Made by a program: the position numbers and the translations under genes
Shown: positions 54,033 to 63,257 of the stretch, piece after piece
Layout: each line of letters starts with the position of its first letter
Numbering within the stretch: position 1 is the stretch's first letter
The notes under the pieces: generated by a model
The model's input: only the letters and a program-made list of their open reading frames with translations
Told to the model about the DNA's origin: nothing
Databases searched by the model: none
From: Ignavibacteriales bacterium
GTDB taxonomy: Bacteria > Bacteroidota > Ignavibacteria > Ignavibacteriales > Melioribacteraceae
Assembly (NCBI GenBank): GCA_016177735.1
Contig: JACOUS010000030.1
Coordinates: forward strand, 186,001-250,000
Reading direction: 5' to 3'
DNA length: 64,000 nt

Positions 54033-55046
54033 TTAGATTGTCCTGCCAATTGCTTGTGCAATTAATTTTAATTCATCAACAAGTTTGAGGAAAGTATCGG
54101 GCAGCAGCGCTTGCGGTCCGTCCGATAAAGCTTTTTCGGGATCGTCATGAATTTCGATCATCAGTCCATCGGCACCGGCTGCAACAGCGGCACGCGCCAT
54201 CGGAGGAACTTGATCGCGCAACCCGGTTGCGTGAGACGGATCGGCTATTACCGGCAGATGACTTTTTTTGTGCACAACCGGAATCGCAGAAAGATCGAAC
54301 GTGTTGCGTGTATAACTTTCAAATGTTCTTATTCCACGCTCGCACAAGAAAACATTTTTGTTGCCGTTGGCAAGAATGTATTCCGCAGACATCAGCCATT
54401 CTTCAATTGTTGCCGCGATGCCGCGTTTCAACATTACCGGTTTGTTAGTTGTGCCGAGTTCTTTTATTAAAGAAAAGTTCTGCATGTTTCTTGCGCCTAC
54501 TTGAAAAATATCAGTGTACCGTTCAATCAATTCGATGTGTGCGATCTGCATAACTTCTGTAATAACGAGGAGATTATATTTATCAGCCGCGGCGCGCATT
54601 AGTTTTAATCCTTCTTCGCCCAATCCCTGAAATGAATAGGGAGAAGTGCGCGGTTTGAAAGCCCCGCCTCTTAAAATTTTTGCGCCTGATTTTGCAACAA
54701 TTTCTGCAAGCCTGAATATTTGGTCTTCGTTCTCGACGGAACACGGACCCGCCATCAACATAACCTGATTGCCGCCGATCTCGACATCTTTAATTTTTAT
54801 CACCGTATTCTTTTCATGAAAACTTCTGCTTGCAAGTTTAAATGGTGTCGTAACGCGGTAAACGTCCTCAACGCCGTCAAGTATGCTTATAGTTCTTGTA
54901 TCGAAATTCGGTTTTACACCAATTGCACCGATAATTGTCTTTTCCGCACCGACAGATTTGTGTACTTGAAAGCCAAACCCTTCAAGATGTTTAACAACAT
55001 TTTCTATTTGTTCCGGTGTCGCATTCTTTTCAAGTATTACTACCAC
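54033..55046 (-). CDS. aroF: 3-deoxy-7-phosphoheptulonate (DAHP) synthase, type I-beta
   Basis: 337 aa. Residues 1-70 are a ferredoxin-like regulatory domain (MVVILEKNATPEQIENVVKHL), as in the Thermotoga-type enzyme regulated by tyrosine and phenylalanine. The barrel follows: MLMAGPCSVENEDQI, LRGGAFKPRTSPYSFQGLG, QVGARNMQNFSLI, KPVMLKRGIAATIEEW and ADPSHATGLRDQVP. It condenses PEP and erythrose-4-phosphate, the first shikimate step. It is immediately upstream of tyrA, likely one operon. Confidence 0.96.
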   Translation of the reverse strand: MVVILEKNATPEQIENVVKHLEGFGFQVHKSVGAEKTIIGAIGVKPNFDTRTISILDGVEDVYRVTTPFKLASRSFHEKNTVIKIKDVEIGGNQVMLMAGPCSVENEDQIFRLAEIVAKSGAKILRGGAFKPRTSPYSFQGLGEEGLKLMRAAADKYNLLVITEVMQIAHIELIERYTDIFQVGARNMQNFSLIKELGTTNKPVMLKRGIAATIEEWLMSAEYILANGNKNVFLCERGIRTFESYTRNTFDLSAIPVVHKKSHLPVIADPSHATGLRDQVPPMARAAVAAGADGLMIEIHDDPEKALSDGPQALLPDTFLKLVDELKLIAQAIGRTI

Positions 55047-55067
55047 TTTATACTCCTTTGTTACTTT

Positions 55068-55688
55068 TTATTCGTGAAATTTTTTCTCGCCGGCTTTTAT
55101 TTCAACCGGTATGTAATCTTCTTTTGTCGGGATTGCACAAGAATATTTTGGACTGTACGCGCAGTACGGGTTATACGCCGCGTTGAAATCAATCTCATAA
55201 ATATAATTCGCGTCGTCTTTCTTTTCGAAATCTATGTAACGCCCGACTCCGTATGATTCGTTGTTTGTCGTTTTATCTGTGAACCAGATTGAATGATAAA
55301 TTACATTGTCGCGTGTTTTACCTTCGTAAACATTTATCTTGTATTCCGTGCTGTTATAGTTGAACAAAACGTATCCGTATCTAACAACTTTTCTCGGCTC
55401 GCCTTTTGTTCCGTAAATTGTAACCGTGTCCTTCGGTTGATATTCGTACAACTTGCTTTTGAAAACGTAGCCGGGATCGATGTCAAAATATTTCAGATCA
55501 TGAAATTCAACTTTGCCCTTGAAATTGAACGGGGAATCCTGACTGCTTTTCATGTACTCGTTTTTTTCTTTCCGCTGAAGTTCAACTTTTGCGATATGCT
55601 CTTTTTGTTCGGGAGTATAATTTTTGCCGCAAGCAGAAATTAAAAAAGGAAGAATAAGAACAAGAGCACGTGCATGAATTAAATTCAT
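55068..55688 (-). CDS. DUF1684-family lipoprotein
   Basis: 206 aa from the ATG at 55688. An in-frame ATG at 55793 overlaps mutS and adds a non-signal leader. The signal peptide (HARALVLILPFLISAC) ends in a good lipobox. The C-terminus has the DUF1684 signature: FNAAYNPYCAYSPKYSCAIP and VEIKAGEKKF. Family function unknown; outer- or inner-membrane anchored. The signal-peptide codons coincide with a copy of the AG-rich repeat word seen in intergenic regions. Confidence 0.82.
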   Translation of the reverse strand: MNLIHARALVLILPFLISACGKNYTPEQKEHIAKVELQRKEKNEYMKSSQDSPFNFKGKVEFHDLKYFDIDPGYVFKSKLYEYQPKDTVTIYGTKGEPRKVVRYGYVLFNYNSTEYKINVYEGKTRDNVIYHSIWFTDKTTNNESYGVGRYIDFEKKDDANYIYEIDFNAAYNPYCAYSPKYSCAIPTKEDYIPVEIKAGEKKFHE

Positions 55689-55752
55689 TACAAAAAAGTT
55701 ACTCTTAGTTTTAAATACTTCTTTCTCTTGATCCCGTTTATGATCATGAAAT

Positions 55753-58371
55753 TTAATTTGATTTTTTCTCATCAATTTTTCTCTTGAGTTCATTTAATTT
55801 ATTTAGTGCATCCAAAGGAGTAAGCTGATCAATCGCGAGATCGGAAATTTCTTTCCGCAAAGCATCGTCTTTCATTTCAAACAAACTGATTTGCAGATTA
55901 TCCTGATTTTTCAATTTAGCAAGTTTGGCTTTTTTCACTTCGTACGGAGTCAATTCTTTGCTTTCGAGATTTGCGAGAACTTCTTTCGCACGGCTCGTAA
56001 CAAATTGCGGCAAGCCAGCCATCTGTGCAACTTGAATTCCGTAACTGTGATCTGCGCCGCCCGGCGTAACTTTGTGCAAGAAAATTACTTTATCTCCGTA
56101 TTCGCGGACTTCCACTTTAAAGTTTTTGACTCGCGGAAATAACTGAGCCATTTCATTCAACTCGTGATAGTGAGTTGCGAAGAGTGTCTTTGCATTTATG
56201 TTCGTGTTCTCGTGCAAGTATTCGGTAATTGCCCACGCAATTGAAATTCCATCGAATGTACTTGTGCCGCGCCCGATTTCATCGAGCAGTATCAAACTTT
56301 TGTCTGTTGCGTTGTTCAATATATTTGCGGCTTCTTGCATCTCTACAAGAAATGTGCTTTCGCCGGCGGAAATATTATCGCTCGCACCGACACGTGTAAA
56401 AATTCTATCAACCAAACCGACTTGCGCTTCCTTTGCCGGAATAAACGAACCGATCTGTGCAAGCAAAACAATCAATCCGATCTGGCGGAGGTAAACAGAT
56501 TTACCAGCCATGTTCGGTCCGGTTAAAATTATTATTTGTTCTTCCGATGAAGATAGTTTGCAGCTGTTCGGCGTAAATTTTTCACCCGGAGGAAGAATTC
56601 TTTCAACAACCGGATGCCGCCCTTCAATTATTTCTATCGAATCCGATTCATCGAGTTTCGGTTTTACATAATTGTATTCATCGGCACAGTCAGCAAGCGA
56701 TTGAAAGCAGTCGAGCATTGCAACCAACTGCGCATTCTCCTGAATTTCTTTTGCCGCAGATGATGCATCGGCTCTCACCTGATCAAATAATTCATATTCA
56801 AGTTTCGCAATGTTCTCCTCGGCATTCAGAATTTTATCTTCGTACTCCTTCAATTCGGGAGTGATGTACCGCTCGTTATTTACTAGTGTTTGTTTGCGGA
56901 TATAATTATCGGGAACTTTATCTTTGTTTGCGTGGCTGATTTCAATGTAATATCCGAAAATTTTGTTGTAGCCGATTTTTAGCGAAGAGATTTTTGTTCG
57001 TTCGCGTTCTGCTTTTTGCAGATTTGCAATCCAATCTTTTACGTTAGTAGATAAACTTCTCAATTCATCCAGCTTTTCGTTGTATCCATTTCGAATTACT
57101 CCGCAGTCGGAAATTGAAAGAGGCGGATCATCTGCAATTGCAAGTTCAATTTTTTCAACGAGCCAATCGAGATTATTCAAACGCTGGTTAATAGTTGTAA
57201 TTGTTTCGGCAGAAGTTTGATCTAGTAATTGTTTGATGAGCGGAATTTTTTTCAGCGAACTTTTGAGATTGAGAAGTTCACGCGGATTAATTCTTCCCGT
57301 GCAGACTTTTGATGTGAGCCTTTCAAGATCGCCGATTTCTTTTAATTCGTTCTGTAAATTTTTTCTGAGCGTTTTATTGTTGAATAATTCTTCTATCGAT
57401 TGCTGGCGTTTCAAAATCGGTTCGAGTTTTTTGAGCGGGGCGGTAACCCATTTTTTCAGCATTCTTCCGCCCATCGCAGTTTCTGTGCGGTCGAGAATCG
57501 AGAAGAGCGAACCTTCACGGTCGCCGTCGTTCATCGTAAAAGTTATTTCAAGATTTCTTTTTGTGGAGAAATCAAGAATCATGTAATCGGAAGGATTGTA
57601 CCGGGAAATTTTATTTATGTGCGGCAAATTTGCTTTCTGCGTTTCGCGTAAATAATTGAGCGCAGCACCGGCTGAGCAGATTGCTGTTCGCAGTGATTCG
57701 ATTCCGAATCCCTTCAATGTTTTTGTGTTGAAGTGATTCATTAATAATTCCGAAGCAAAATCGTAACTGTAAATCCAATCGTCAATACGCGTAATTCGCG
57801 ACTGCGGAGAAAATTTTTGAATGAGCGGTTCGAGTTCATTCTTAAATTTTTTCGGAATTAAAATCTCGGCAGCATTAATTAAACCGAGTTGTTGAATGAA
57901 TTCTTCTCTTTGTACTTCATAAGTTTGAAATTCGCCGGTCGATATATCACAGAATGAAAGTCCCGCATTTTCATCTTCAAGATAAATGGAAAGTAGGTAG
58001 TTATTTTTTTTGTGATCAAGAAGTTTATCGGAAAAAGCAACACCGGGCGTTACTACTTCAACTACATCTCTTTTAACAATTCCTTTTGCAAGTTTGGGAT
58101 CCTCAAGTTGTTCGCAGACCGCAACGCGGTATCCGGCACGCACAAGTTTCGGCAAGTAGTTGTCGATTGCATGATGCGGAAAGCCGGCAAGAGGCACGTC
58201 TCCGGCGGCGCCGTTAGCTCTCTTTGTTAATGTAATTCCGAGAACTTTCGACGCTATCTTTGCATCCTCTTCGAACGTTTCAAAGAAATCACCCATGCGG
58301 AAAAGTAAAATTGTATCCGGGTAATTCTCTTTGATCCGGGAATATTGAGCCATTAACGGCGTTACAGACAT
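55753..58371 (-). CDS. mutS: DNA mismatch repair protein MutS
   Basis: 872 aa from the ATG at 58371 (VTPLMAQYSRIKENYPD is the normal MutS beginning; an upstream in-frame ATG at 58425 adds an unlikely leader). The mismatch-binding segment is FRMGDFFETFEEDA (F-x-E). Walker A is TGPNMAGKSVYLRQIG, Walker B is LILLDEIGRGTSTFDG, and TLFATHYHELNEM follows. The clamp and connector domains lie between. The C-terminal 60 residues are the tetramerisation tail. Divergent from the downstream methyltransferase island. Confidence 0.97.
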   Translation of the reverse strand: MSVTPLMAQYSRIKENYPDTILLFRMGDFFETFEEDAKIASKVLGITLTKRANGAAGDVPLAGFPHHAIDNYLPKLVRAGYRVAVCEQLEDPKLAKGIVKRDVVEVVTPGVAFSDKLLDHKKNNYLLSIYLEDENAGLSFCDISTGEFQTYEVQREEFIQQLGLINAAEILIPKKFKNELEPLIQKFSPQSRITRIDDWIYSYDFASELLMNHFNTKTLKGFGIESLRTAICSAGAALNYLRETQKANLPHINKISRYNPSDYMILDFSTKRNLEITFTMNDGDREGSLFSILDRTETAMGGRMLKKWVTAPLKKLEPILKRQQSIEELFNNKTLRKNLQNELKEIGDLERLTSKVCTGRINPRELLNLKSSLKKIPLIKQLLDQTSAETITTINQRLNNLDWLVEKIELAIADDPPLSISDCGVIRNGYNEKLDELRSLSTNVKDWIANLQKAERERTKISSLKIGYNKIFGYYIEISHANKDKVPDNYIRKQTLVNNERYITPELKEYEDKILNAEENIAKLEYELFDQVRADASSAAKEIQENAQLVAMLDCFQSLADCADEYNYVKPKLDESDSIEIIEGRHPVVERILPPGEKFTPNSCKLSSSEEQIIILTGPNMAGKSVYLRQIGLIVLLAQIGSFIPAKEAQVGLVDRIFTRVGASDNISAGESTFLVEMQEAANILNNATDKSLILLDEIGRGTSTFDGISIAWAITEYLHENTNINAKTLFATHYHELNEMAQLFPRVKNFKVEVREYGDKVIFLHKVTPGGADHSYGIQVAQMAGLPQFVTSRAKEVLANLESKELTPYEVKKAKLAKLKNQDNLQISLFEMKDDALRKEISDLAIDQLTPLDALNKLNELKRKIDEKKSN

Positions 58372-58529
58372 AGTGAATCTTAAATTTTGGGCTAAAAATA
58401 TACAAGAATAGTGAACGAATAACAATTTGGTGATTTCATATAGTATAATGCTTTCAAGAAAAGATTATCTTGAGTATACCAATTAATCTATTTTTTTTAC
58501 ATTTTAAATGTAACCAATCAAGTGAAATA

Positions 58530-59789
58530 GTGAATAAAACGTTTACCTATGTTGATCTCTTTGCGGGGGCATCGGGTCTCTCAGAGGGTTTCCGTGTTGC
58601 TGGATTCCAACCGGTGGCTCATGTTGAAAAAGATAAATACGCATGTCTCACAATAAAAACCAGAATAGCTTATCATTATTGTAAAGAAAATAATTTTGAA
58701 GACCTTTACAAAGAGTATTATTATGAAAAGATTAACAAAGATATTTTCTATTCAGAGATTCCCTTTTATAAAACCGAAGTCGTAATCAATGAAGAAATAT
58801 CAGATGATAGATTCAATTTGATTATATCTCGAATAAATGATGCCAAAAAACAAATTGATGTGGGTGAAATAGATGTAATAATTGGTGGTCCACCTTGCCA
58901 GGCTTATTCTATAAGAGGGAGAAAAGCCAATGAGTATAAAAAAAAATATGATCAGAGAATTTATTATTACAAATTGTACGCGCGGTTTTTAAGAGAAATC
59001 AGACCGAAATTATTTGTATTCGAGAATGTTCCCGGTTTAATATCGTTTGAAGACGGCTACATTTTTGATGATTTGAGGAAAACACTGGCAGAGGAAGGGT
59101 ATAAACTCGATTATAGAATTCTGAATGCCTCGGATTTCGGTGTACTACAGGATAGAAAGCGTATCATCATTATTGGATGGAGAAAGGAATTATCGTTTTC
59201 ATATCCCGAATTTGAAAAAGTTAACTACGGTTCTAATAATATTGTTTATGATTTACTAACCGATCTCCCTTCGTTAAAACACGGCTCAAACAATCCACCA
59301 CTTTATTATGCAGGCACTCCAAACTCTTATCTTCGTGAGAGTGGAATAAGAAATGGATTACGAAAAGTAAAGTTACATAATACCAGAACGCATAATAATA
59401 TTGACATTGAAATTTACAAACGGGTGATTGAATTATGGAATGAAAAACAAAAGAGATTGAAATACAGTTCGCTGCCCAAAAGATTACGGACTCATAAAAA
59501 CATAGAAGGATTTCTTGATCGTTTTAAGGTTGTTGCCGGTGATGCAAATTATGCCCATACTCTGATAGCACATATTGCGAAAGATGGTCATTATTATATT
59601 CATCCGGATATAAATCAATGTAGATCAATTTCAGTTCGGGAAGCCGCCCGGATCCAATCTTTCCCTGATAATTTTATTTTTGAGGGACCAAGAACATCTA
59701 ATTTTACTCAGATAGGAAATGCAGTACCTCCTTTAATGTCCAAAGAGATTGGAAGAAAGATAAAAGATATATTATGTCAAAAAGCATAA
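58530..59789 (+). CDS. DNA (cytosine-5) methyltransferase
   Basis: 419 aa from the GTG at 58530, placing the fold start (TFTYVDLFAGASGLSEGF, motif I) near the N-terminus; a TTG at 58470 would add 20 residues. Motif IV with the nucleophile Cys is IIGGPPCQAYSIRG, motif VI is FVFENVPG, motif VIII is QDRKRIIIIG, motif IX region is SISVREAARIQSFPDNF and motif X is QIGNAVPPLM. All catalytic motifs are intact. The short target-recognition region lies around residues 240-340; the target sequence cannot be predicted. It overlaps the GHKL gene by 16 bp, starting a four-gene AT-rich island. Confidence 0.95.
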   Translation: MNKTFTYVDLFAGASGLSEGFRVAGFQPVAHVEKDKYACLTIKTRIAYHYCKENNFEDLYKEYYYEKINKDIFYSEIPFYKTEVVINEEISDDRFNLIISRINDAKKQIDVGEIDVIIGGPPCQAYSIRGRKANEYKKKYDQRIYYYKLYARFLREIRPKLFVFENVPGLISFEDGYIFDDLRKTLAEEGYKLDYRILNASDFGVLQDRKRIIIIGWRKELSFSYPEFEKVNYGSNNIVYDLLTDLPSLKHGSNNPPLYYAGTPNSYLRESGIRNGLRKVKLHNTRTHNNIDIEIYKRVIELWNEKQKRLKYSSLPKRLRTHKNIEGFLDRFKVVAGDANYAHTLIAHIAKDGHYYIHPDINQCRSISVREAARIQSFPDNFIFEGPRTSNFTQIGNAVPPLMSKEIGRKIKDILCQKA

Positions 59790-61933
59790 CTAAAAAAGAC
59801 AATGAAATTCAAGTTACTTTTAAACCTCGTGCAAGATTACTCTTGCAGCTGGGTGATCAGCTTATCAAGAATGAGAGTATTGCTCTAATTGAATTAGTAA
59901 AAAATTCCTACGATGCGGATGCTACAAAAGTCGAAGTATATATGGAAAATGTTGAGGATTTAGTTAATGGCATAATCATTATTGAAGATGACGGTTATGG
60001 TATGGATGAGAATACAGTTGCAAATGTATGGATGGAACCGGGTAGTGATTTTAAGTCAAAGCAATTCGAACGGCGTGAAGTAAGTCCAAAATTTAAGAGA
60101 CTTCCTATAGGTGAAAAGGGTATTGGCAGATTTGGTGCTCATAAACTTGGCAATCAAATTGAAATGACAACAAAAAAAATGGGTTCAAGAGAGGTTTATA
60201 TTAAAATCGATTGGACACTTTTTAATAGATATAAATATTTAAACGAGGTACCTTTATCATTCCTTGTGAGGGAACAACCTTTACTATTCAAAAATGGGAA
60301 GACGGGTACTAACATTACCATTAGTAATTTAAGAAAGGAATGGACCCGCGGAGTGGCAAGAGATGTTAAACGTGCAATAACCTCACTTGTTTCTCCATTC
60401 GAAAAACATGAGTCTTTTGTGGCTGAGTTCGATATCACTGATAAACCTAAATGGTTTGATGGACTTTTAGAATGGAAAGATGTCAAACATTTTTCCTTAT
60501 ATCACTTTAGGGCAATCCTAAAAGATAATTCTATTGTGAGAGTCGATTACGAATTCACACCATGGGCTTCCATGTCAAAATTACCCGCCAGAAAAATAAA
60601 ATATCATCTAGAAAAAAAGACAAATTCTGGTTTTTATGATTCTGAGGAAAAATTAGTTGATAAACTATCTCAATTTGAAGATAGTGAAGGTAATTATATT
60701 TCTTTAGAAAAATATGATATTGGAGAGATTGTTTTTGAAGGATATGTTTTCGATAGAGATGCGTTTATTCTTAAACTTGGTGTTGCTGATAAAAAAGGTT
60801 TCAAACAATATCTTGATAAAAATTGTGGAGTTAGAGTTTTCAGAGATGGTCTGCGTGTTTATGATTATGGTGAACCTGAAGACGATTGGCTCGGGTTAGA
60901 TTTAAGAAGGGTTAACCAGCCTTCAAAAAGATTAAGCAATAATATTGTATTAGGGGCGGTATATCTGAATCGGACTTCAAGTTTTTCTTTAGAGGAAAAA
61001 ACTAATAGAGAAGGATTTAAAGAAAATGAAGCTTATGATATCTTTAAAAATTCTGTTATCCATACACTTAGTATAATTGAAATATTTCGTTATAGTGATA
61101 AACAAAGATTAAGAGAAATTTATGGCCCTACGCCTAAATCTGAACCTGTTTTGCAGTTGTTAGGCGATCTAAAGAATTATATTGATAAAAAAATAAAAGA
61201 CGAAGTTATCAATGATGAAATAACAAAATATTTAGGTAAGATTGAATCAGATTACAAGAAAATTAATGAAAATTTGTTAATGGCTGCTGGTGCTGGTTTA
61301 AGTATGAGTGTTGTTATTCATGAAGTTGAGAAAATAATCCTAGAAGTTGAAAAAGTGTTGATAGCAGAGAAGGGGTCTGAACGAGTAATTAAATTAGTAA
61401 AACATCTTTCATCCTTAATCGATGGCTATGCTGAAATAATTAAAAAATCTTCGCAAACCTCCGAAAATATTCTTGAAATATTAGATCAAGCTCTATTTAA
61501 TACTGAATACAGACTCAGCGTTCATAAGATTAAAGTTATTAAGGCTTATAAAAACTACGACGGCAAAACAAAAACAAAATTAGCCAGAAATTTATTGATT
61601 GGCAGTTTAATGAATATAATTGATAATTCTATTTATTGGTTAGAGAAAGGAAAGATTATAAATAAAAAATTGTTTTTTGATCTTTCAGAAGAAGACAATT
61701 ACACCAATATAGTTATAGCTGACAATGGAACTGGATTCTTACTTCCAACTGATGAAATAGTTGAACCATTTGTTTCTGCTAAACCTGGTGGTATGGGTTT
61801 AGGATTACATATTGCTAATGAAATAATGTCTTCGCAAGGTGGAAAATTATCCTTTCCTGATTGGGGTGATTATGATATACCTAATGGCTTTAAAGGTGGT
61901 GCTATAATAGTCTTAAGTTTTAAAAACAAATAG
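59774..61933 (+). CDS. Double GHKL ATPase: MORC/MutL-like N-terminus plus histidine-kinase-like C-terminus
   Basis: 719 aa. The N-terminal GHKL domain has N-box E40-LVKNSYDADA, G1 motif D73-GYGM and GEKGIGRFGAHKLG (G2, as in MutL, Hsp90 and MORC). A middle S5-like domain (about 220-430) follows. The C-terminal part has H516-EVEKI, a typical H-box, then a helical region, a second N-box (N614-IIDNSIYWLE), D650-NGTGF and GGMGLGLHIANEI. So one chain joins a MORC-like clamp ATPase to a histidine-kinase catalytic unit. No membrane segment is seen, so it is cytosolic. It overlaps the methyltransferase gene and precedes a receiver-like gene by 8 bp. Phosphorelay is inferred. Confidence 0.88.
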   Translation: MSKSITKKDNEIQVTFKPRARLLLQLGDQLIKNESIALIELVKNSYDADATKVEVYMENVEDLVNGIIIIEDDGYGMDENTVANVWMEPGSDFKSKQFERREVSPKFKRLPIGEKGIGRFGAHKLGNQIEMTTKKMGSREVYIKIDWTLFNRYKYLNEVPLSFLVREQPLLFKNGKTGTNITISNLRKEWTRGVARDVKRAITSLVSPFEKHESFVAEFDITDKPKWFDGLLEWKDVKHFSLYHFRAILKDNSIVRVDYEFTPWASMSKLPARKIKYHLEKKTNSGFYDSEEKLVDKLSQFEDSEGNYISLEKYDIGEIVFEGYVFDRDAFILKLGVADKKGFKQYLDKNCGVRVFRDGLRVYDYGEPEDDWLGLDLRRVNQPSKRLSNNIVLGAVYLNRTSSFSLEEKTNREGFKENEAYDIFKNSVIHTLSIIEIFRYSDKQRLREIYGPTPKSEPVLQLLGDLKNYIDKKIKDEVINDEITKYLGKIESDYKKINENLLMAAGAGLSMSVVIHEVEKIILEVEKVLIAEKGSERVIKLVKHLSSLIDGYAEIIKKSSQTSENILEILDQALFNTEYRLSVHKIKVIKAYKNYDGKTKTKLARNLLIGSLMNIIDNSIYWLEKGKIINKKLFFDLSEEDNYTNIVIADNGTGFLLPTDEIVEPFVSAKPGGMGLGLHIANEIMSSQGGKLSFPDWGDYDIPNGFKGGAIIVLSFKNK

Positions 61934-61941
61934 GTAATAAT

Positions 61942-63228
61942 ATGCAGTTACCATTTAATGGTAGAATTATAATCATTGATGATAATATTGAAGAAACCAA
62001 ACCGCTTATAGAAATTCTTTCAAAGAAAAGAATTCCCTTCAATTACTATTCTGGCACGAATCAGAATGAATTCCCCGATAATAATACAGCCAATAAACTA
62101 CGGGTTCTTTTTCTAGATTTAAATATTTTTGAACTTAATAAAGATGCTAAAACAGTAATTAGTTCAATTCATGGCATATTAACAAGTTTTATACCGGATA
62201 ATCCAAGCCCGTATTTATTAATTATTTGGAGTAAACAAGACAAAGAATATAAACATGCTTTAGAAGATCACTTCAAAAATATAATACCCCTAAAAACTCC
62301 TTCTGAAATAATATTTTTATCAAAATCAAAATATTTCGATTACGTTGATAGCAAGTGGGTTCCCCAAACTGATTGTATCAATAAACTGACAACAGATCTT
62401 ACATTAAAACTAGATAACATTTCCTTTTTGCGAAATCTAATTCGCTGGGAAAATATTGTTCATGAATCAACTACGAAAACAATAAATGAAATATCAAGTT
62501 TTTATCCTCAAAATCAAGATTGGAATAAAAATACTTTGGCAATCATATATAAGTTAGCAAAATCAATTATTGGTAATGATGATATTTTGTCGACTGAGAA
62601 TGAACAAAAATTTAAAAAAGCATTTATTCATATAAATAGCTTATTATTTGATAATGTCGAAAACTTTGTTTCAGAATCCGGATTAGGTAATACTACAAAT
62701 ATAATAGACGGCAGAATTGATGAGGAAATTAGTATTCAAATAAATACTAAACTTCATACTAATAACAAGAATTTTTTAATTGATTCGTTTGAGCCGGGCA
62801 ATTTATATTTACTTCCAATCATAAGAAATGAGCTTAATACAATTATTAGAAAAAAAGTGTTCAAGGGAAAATACGACTCATTGATGTCTTCTTTTCCTTG
62901 GTTGGTGGAGTTAGATATTACGCCGATTTGTGATTATTCACAAGATAAAGAATATATCCGTACAATATTAGGCTTGGCTTTAAGTTATGAACAAAGAAAT
63001 ATCTGCGAAAAAAAAGGAGACTATTTTTATTTAACGCCAACATTTAAATTCAATTGTCAAAATAGATTCTTTTTATTTGATTTTCGTCAAATAAAAACAA
63101 CATCAAAAGAAGAAATTAAATCTCGAAAAATTATTCCAATACTTAAATTACGTCGTGAGTTGTGCTCCGACATTCAAGCAAGATTATCAAATCAAATTAA
63201 TAGACCTGGTGTTAGCTTCGTTGAATAA
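61942..63228 (+). CDS. Receiver-like protein with uncharacterised C-terminal region
   Basis: 428 aa. The N-terminal 120 residues resemble a response-regulator receiver: RIIIIDDNIEETKPLIEIL with acidic D13-D14, the phosphoacceptor candidate D59 in VLFLDLNIF, and LLIIWSKQDKEY in the position of the T/S and K motifs. The remaining 300 residues are helical with no DNA-binding motif that I recognise (NLIRWENIVHESTTKTINE, RNELNTIIRKKVFKGKYDS). Very AT-rich, unlike flanking genes. It starts 8 bp after the double-GHKL gene and is probably its partner. Confidence 0.72.
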   Translation: MQLPFNGRIIIIDDNIEETKPLIEILSKKRIPFNYYSGTNQNEFPDNNTANKLRVLFLDLNIFELNKDAKTVISSIHGILTSFIPDNPSPYLLIIWSKQDKEYKHALEDHFKNIIPLKTPSEIIFLSKSKYFDYVDSKWVPQTDCINKLTTDLTLKLDNISFLRNLIRWENIVHESTTKTINEISSFYPQNQDWNKNTLAIIYKLAKSIIGNDDILSTENEQKFKKAFIHINSLLFDNVENFVSESGLGNTTNIIDGRIDEEISIQINTKLHTNNKNFLIDSFEPGNLYLLPIIRNELNTIIRKKVFKGKYDSLMSSFPWLVELDITPICDYSQDKEYIRTILGLALSYEQRNICEKKGDYFYLTPTFKFNCQNRFFLFDFRQIKTTSKEEIKSRKIIPILKLRRELCSDIQARLSNQINRPGVSFVE

Positions 63229-63257
63229 CCAAAATCATTTTTAAAGGATGTTATGAT

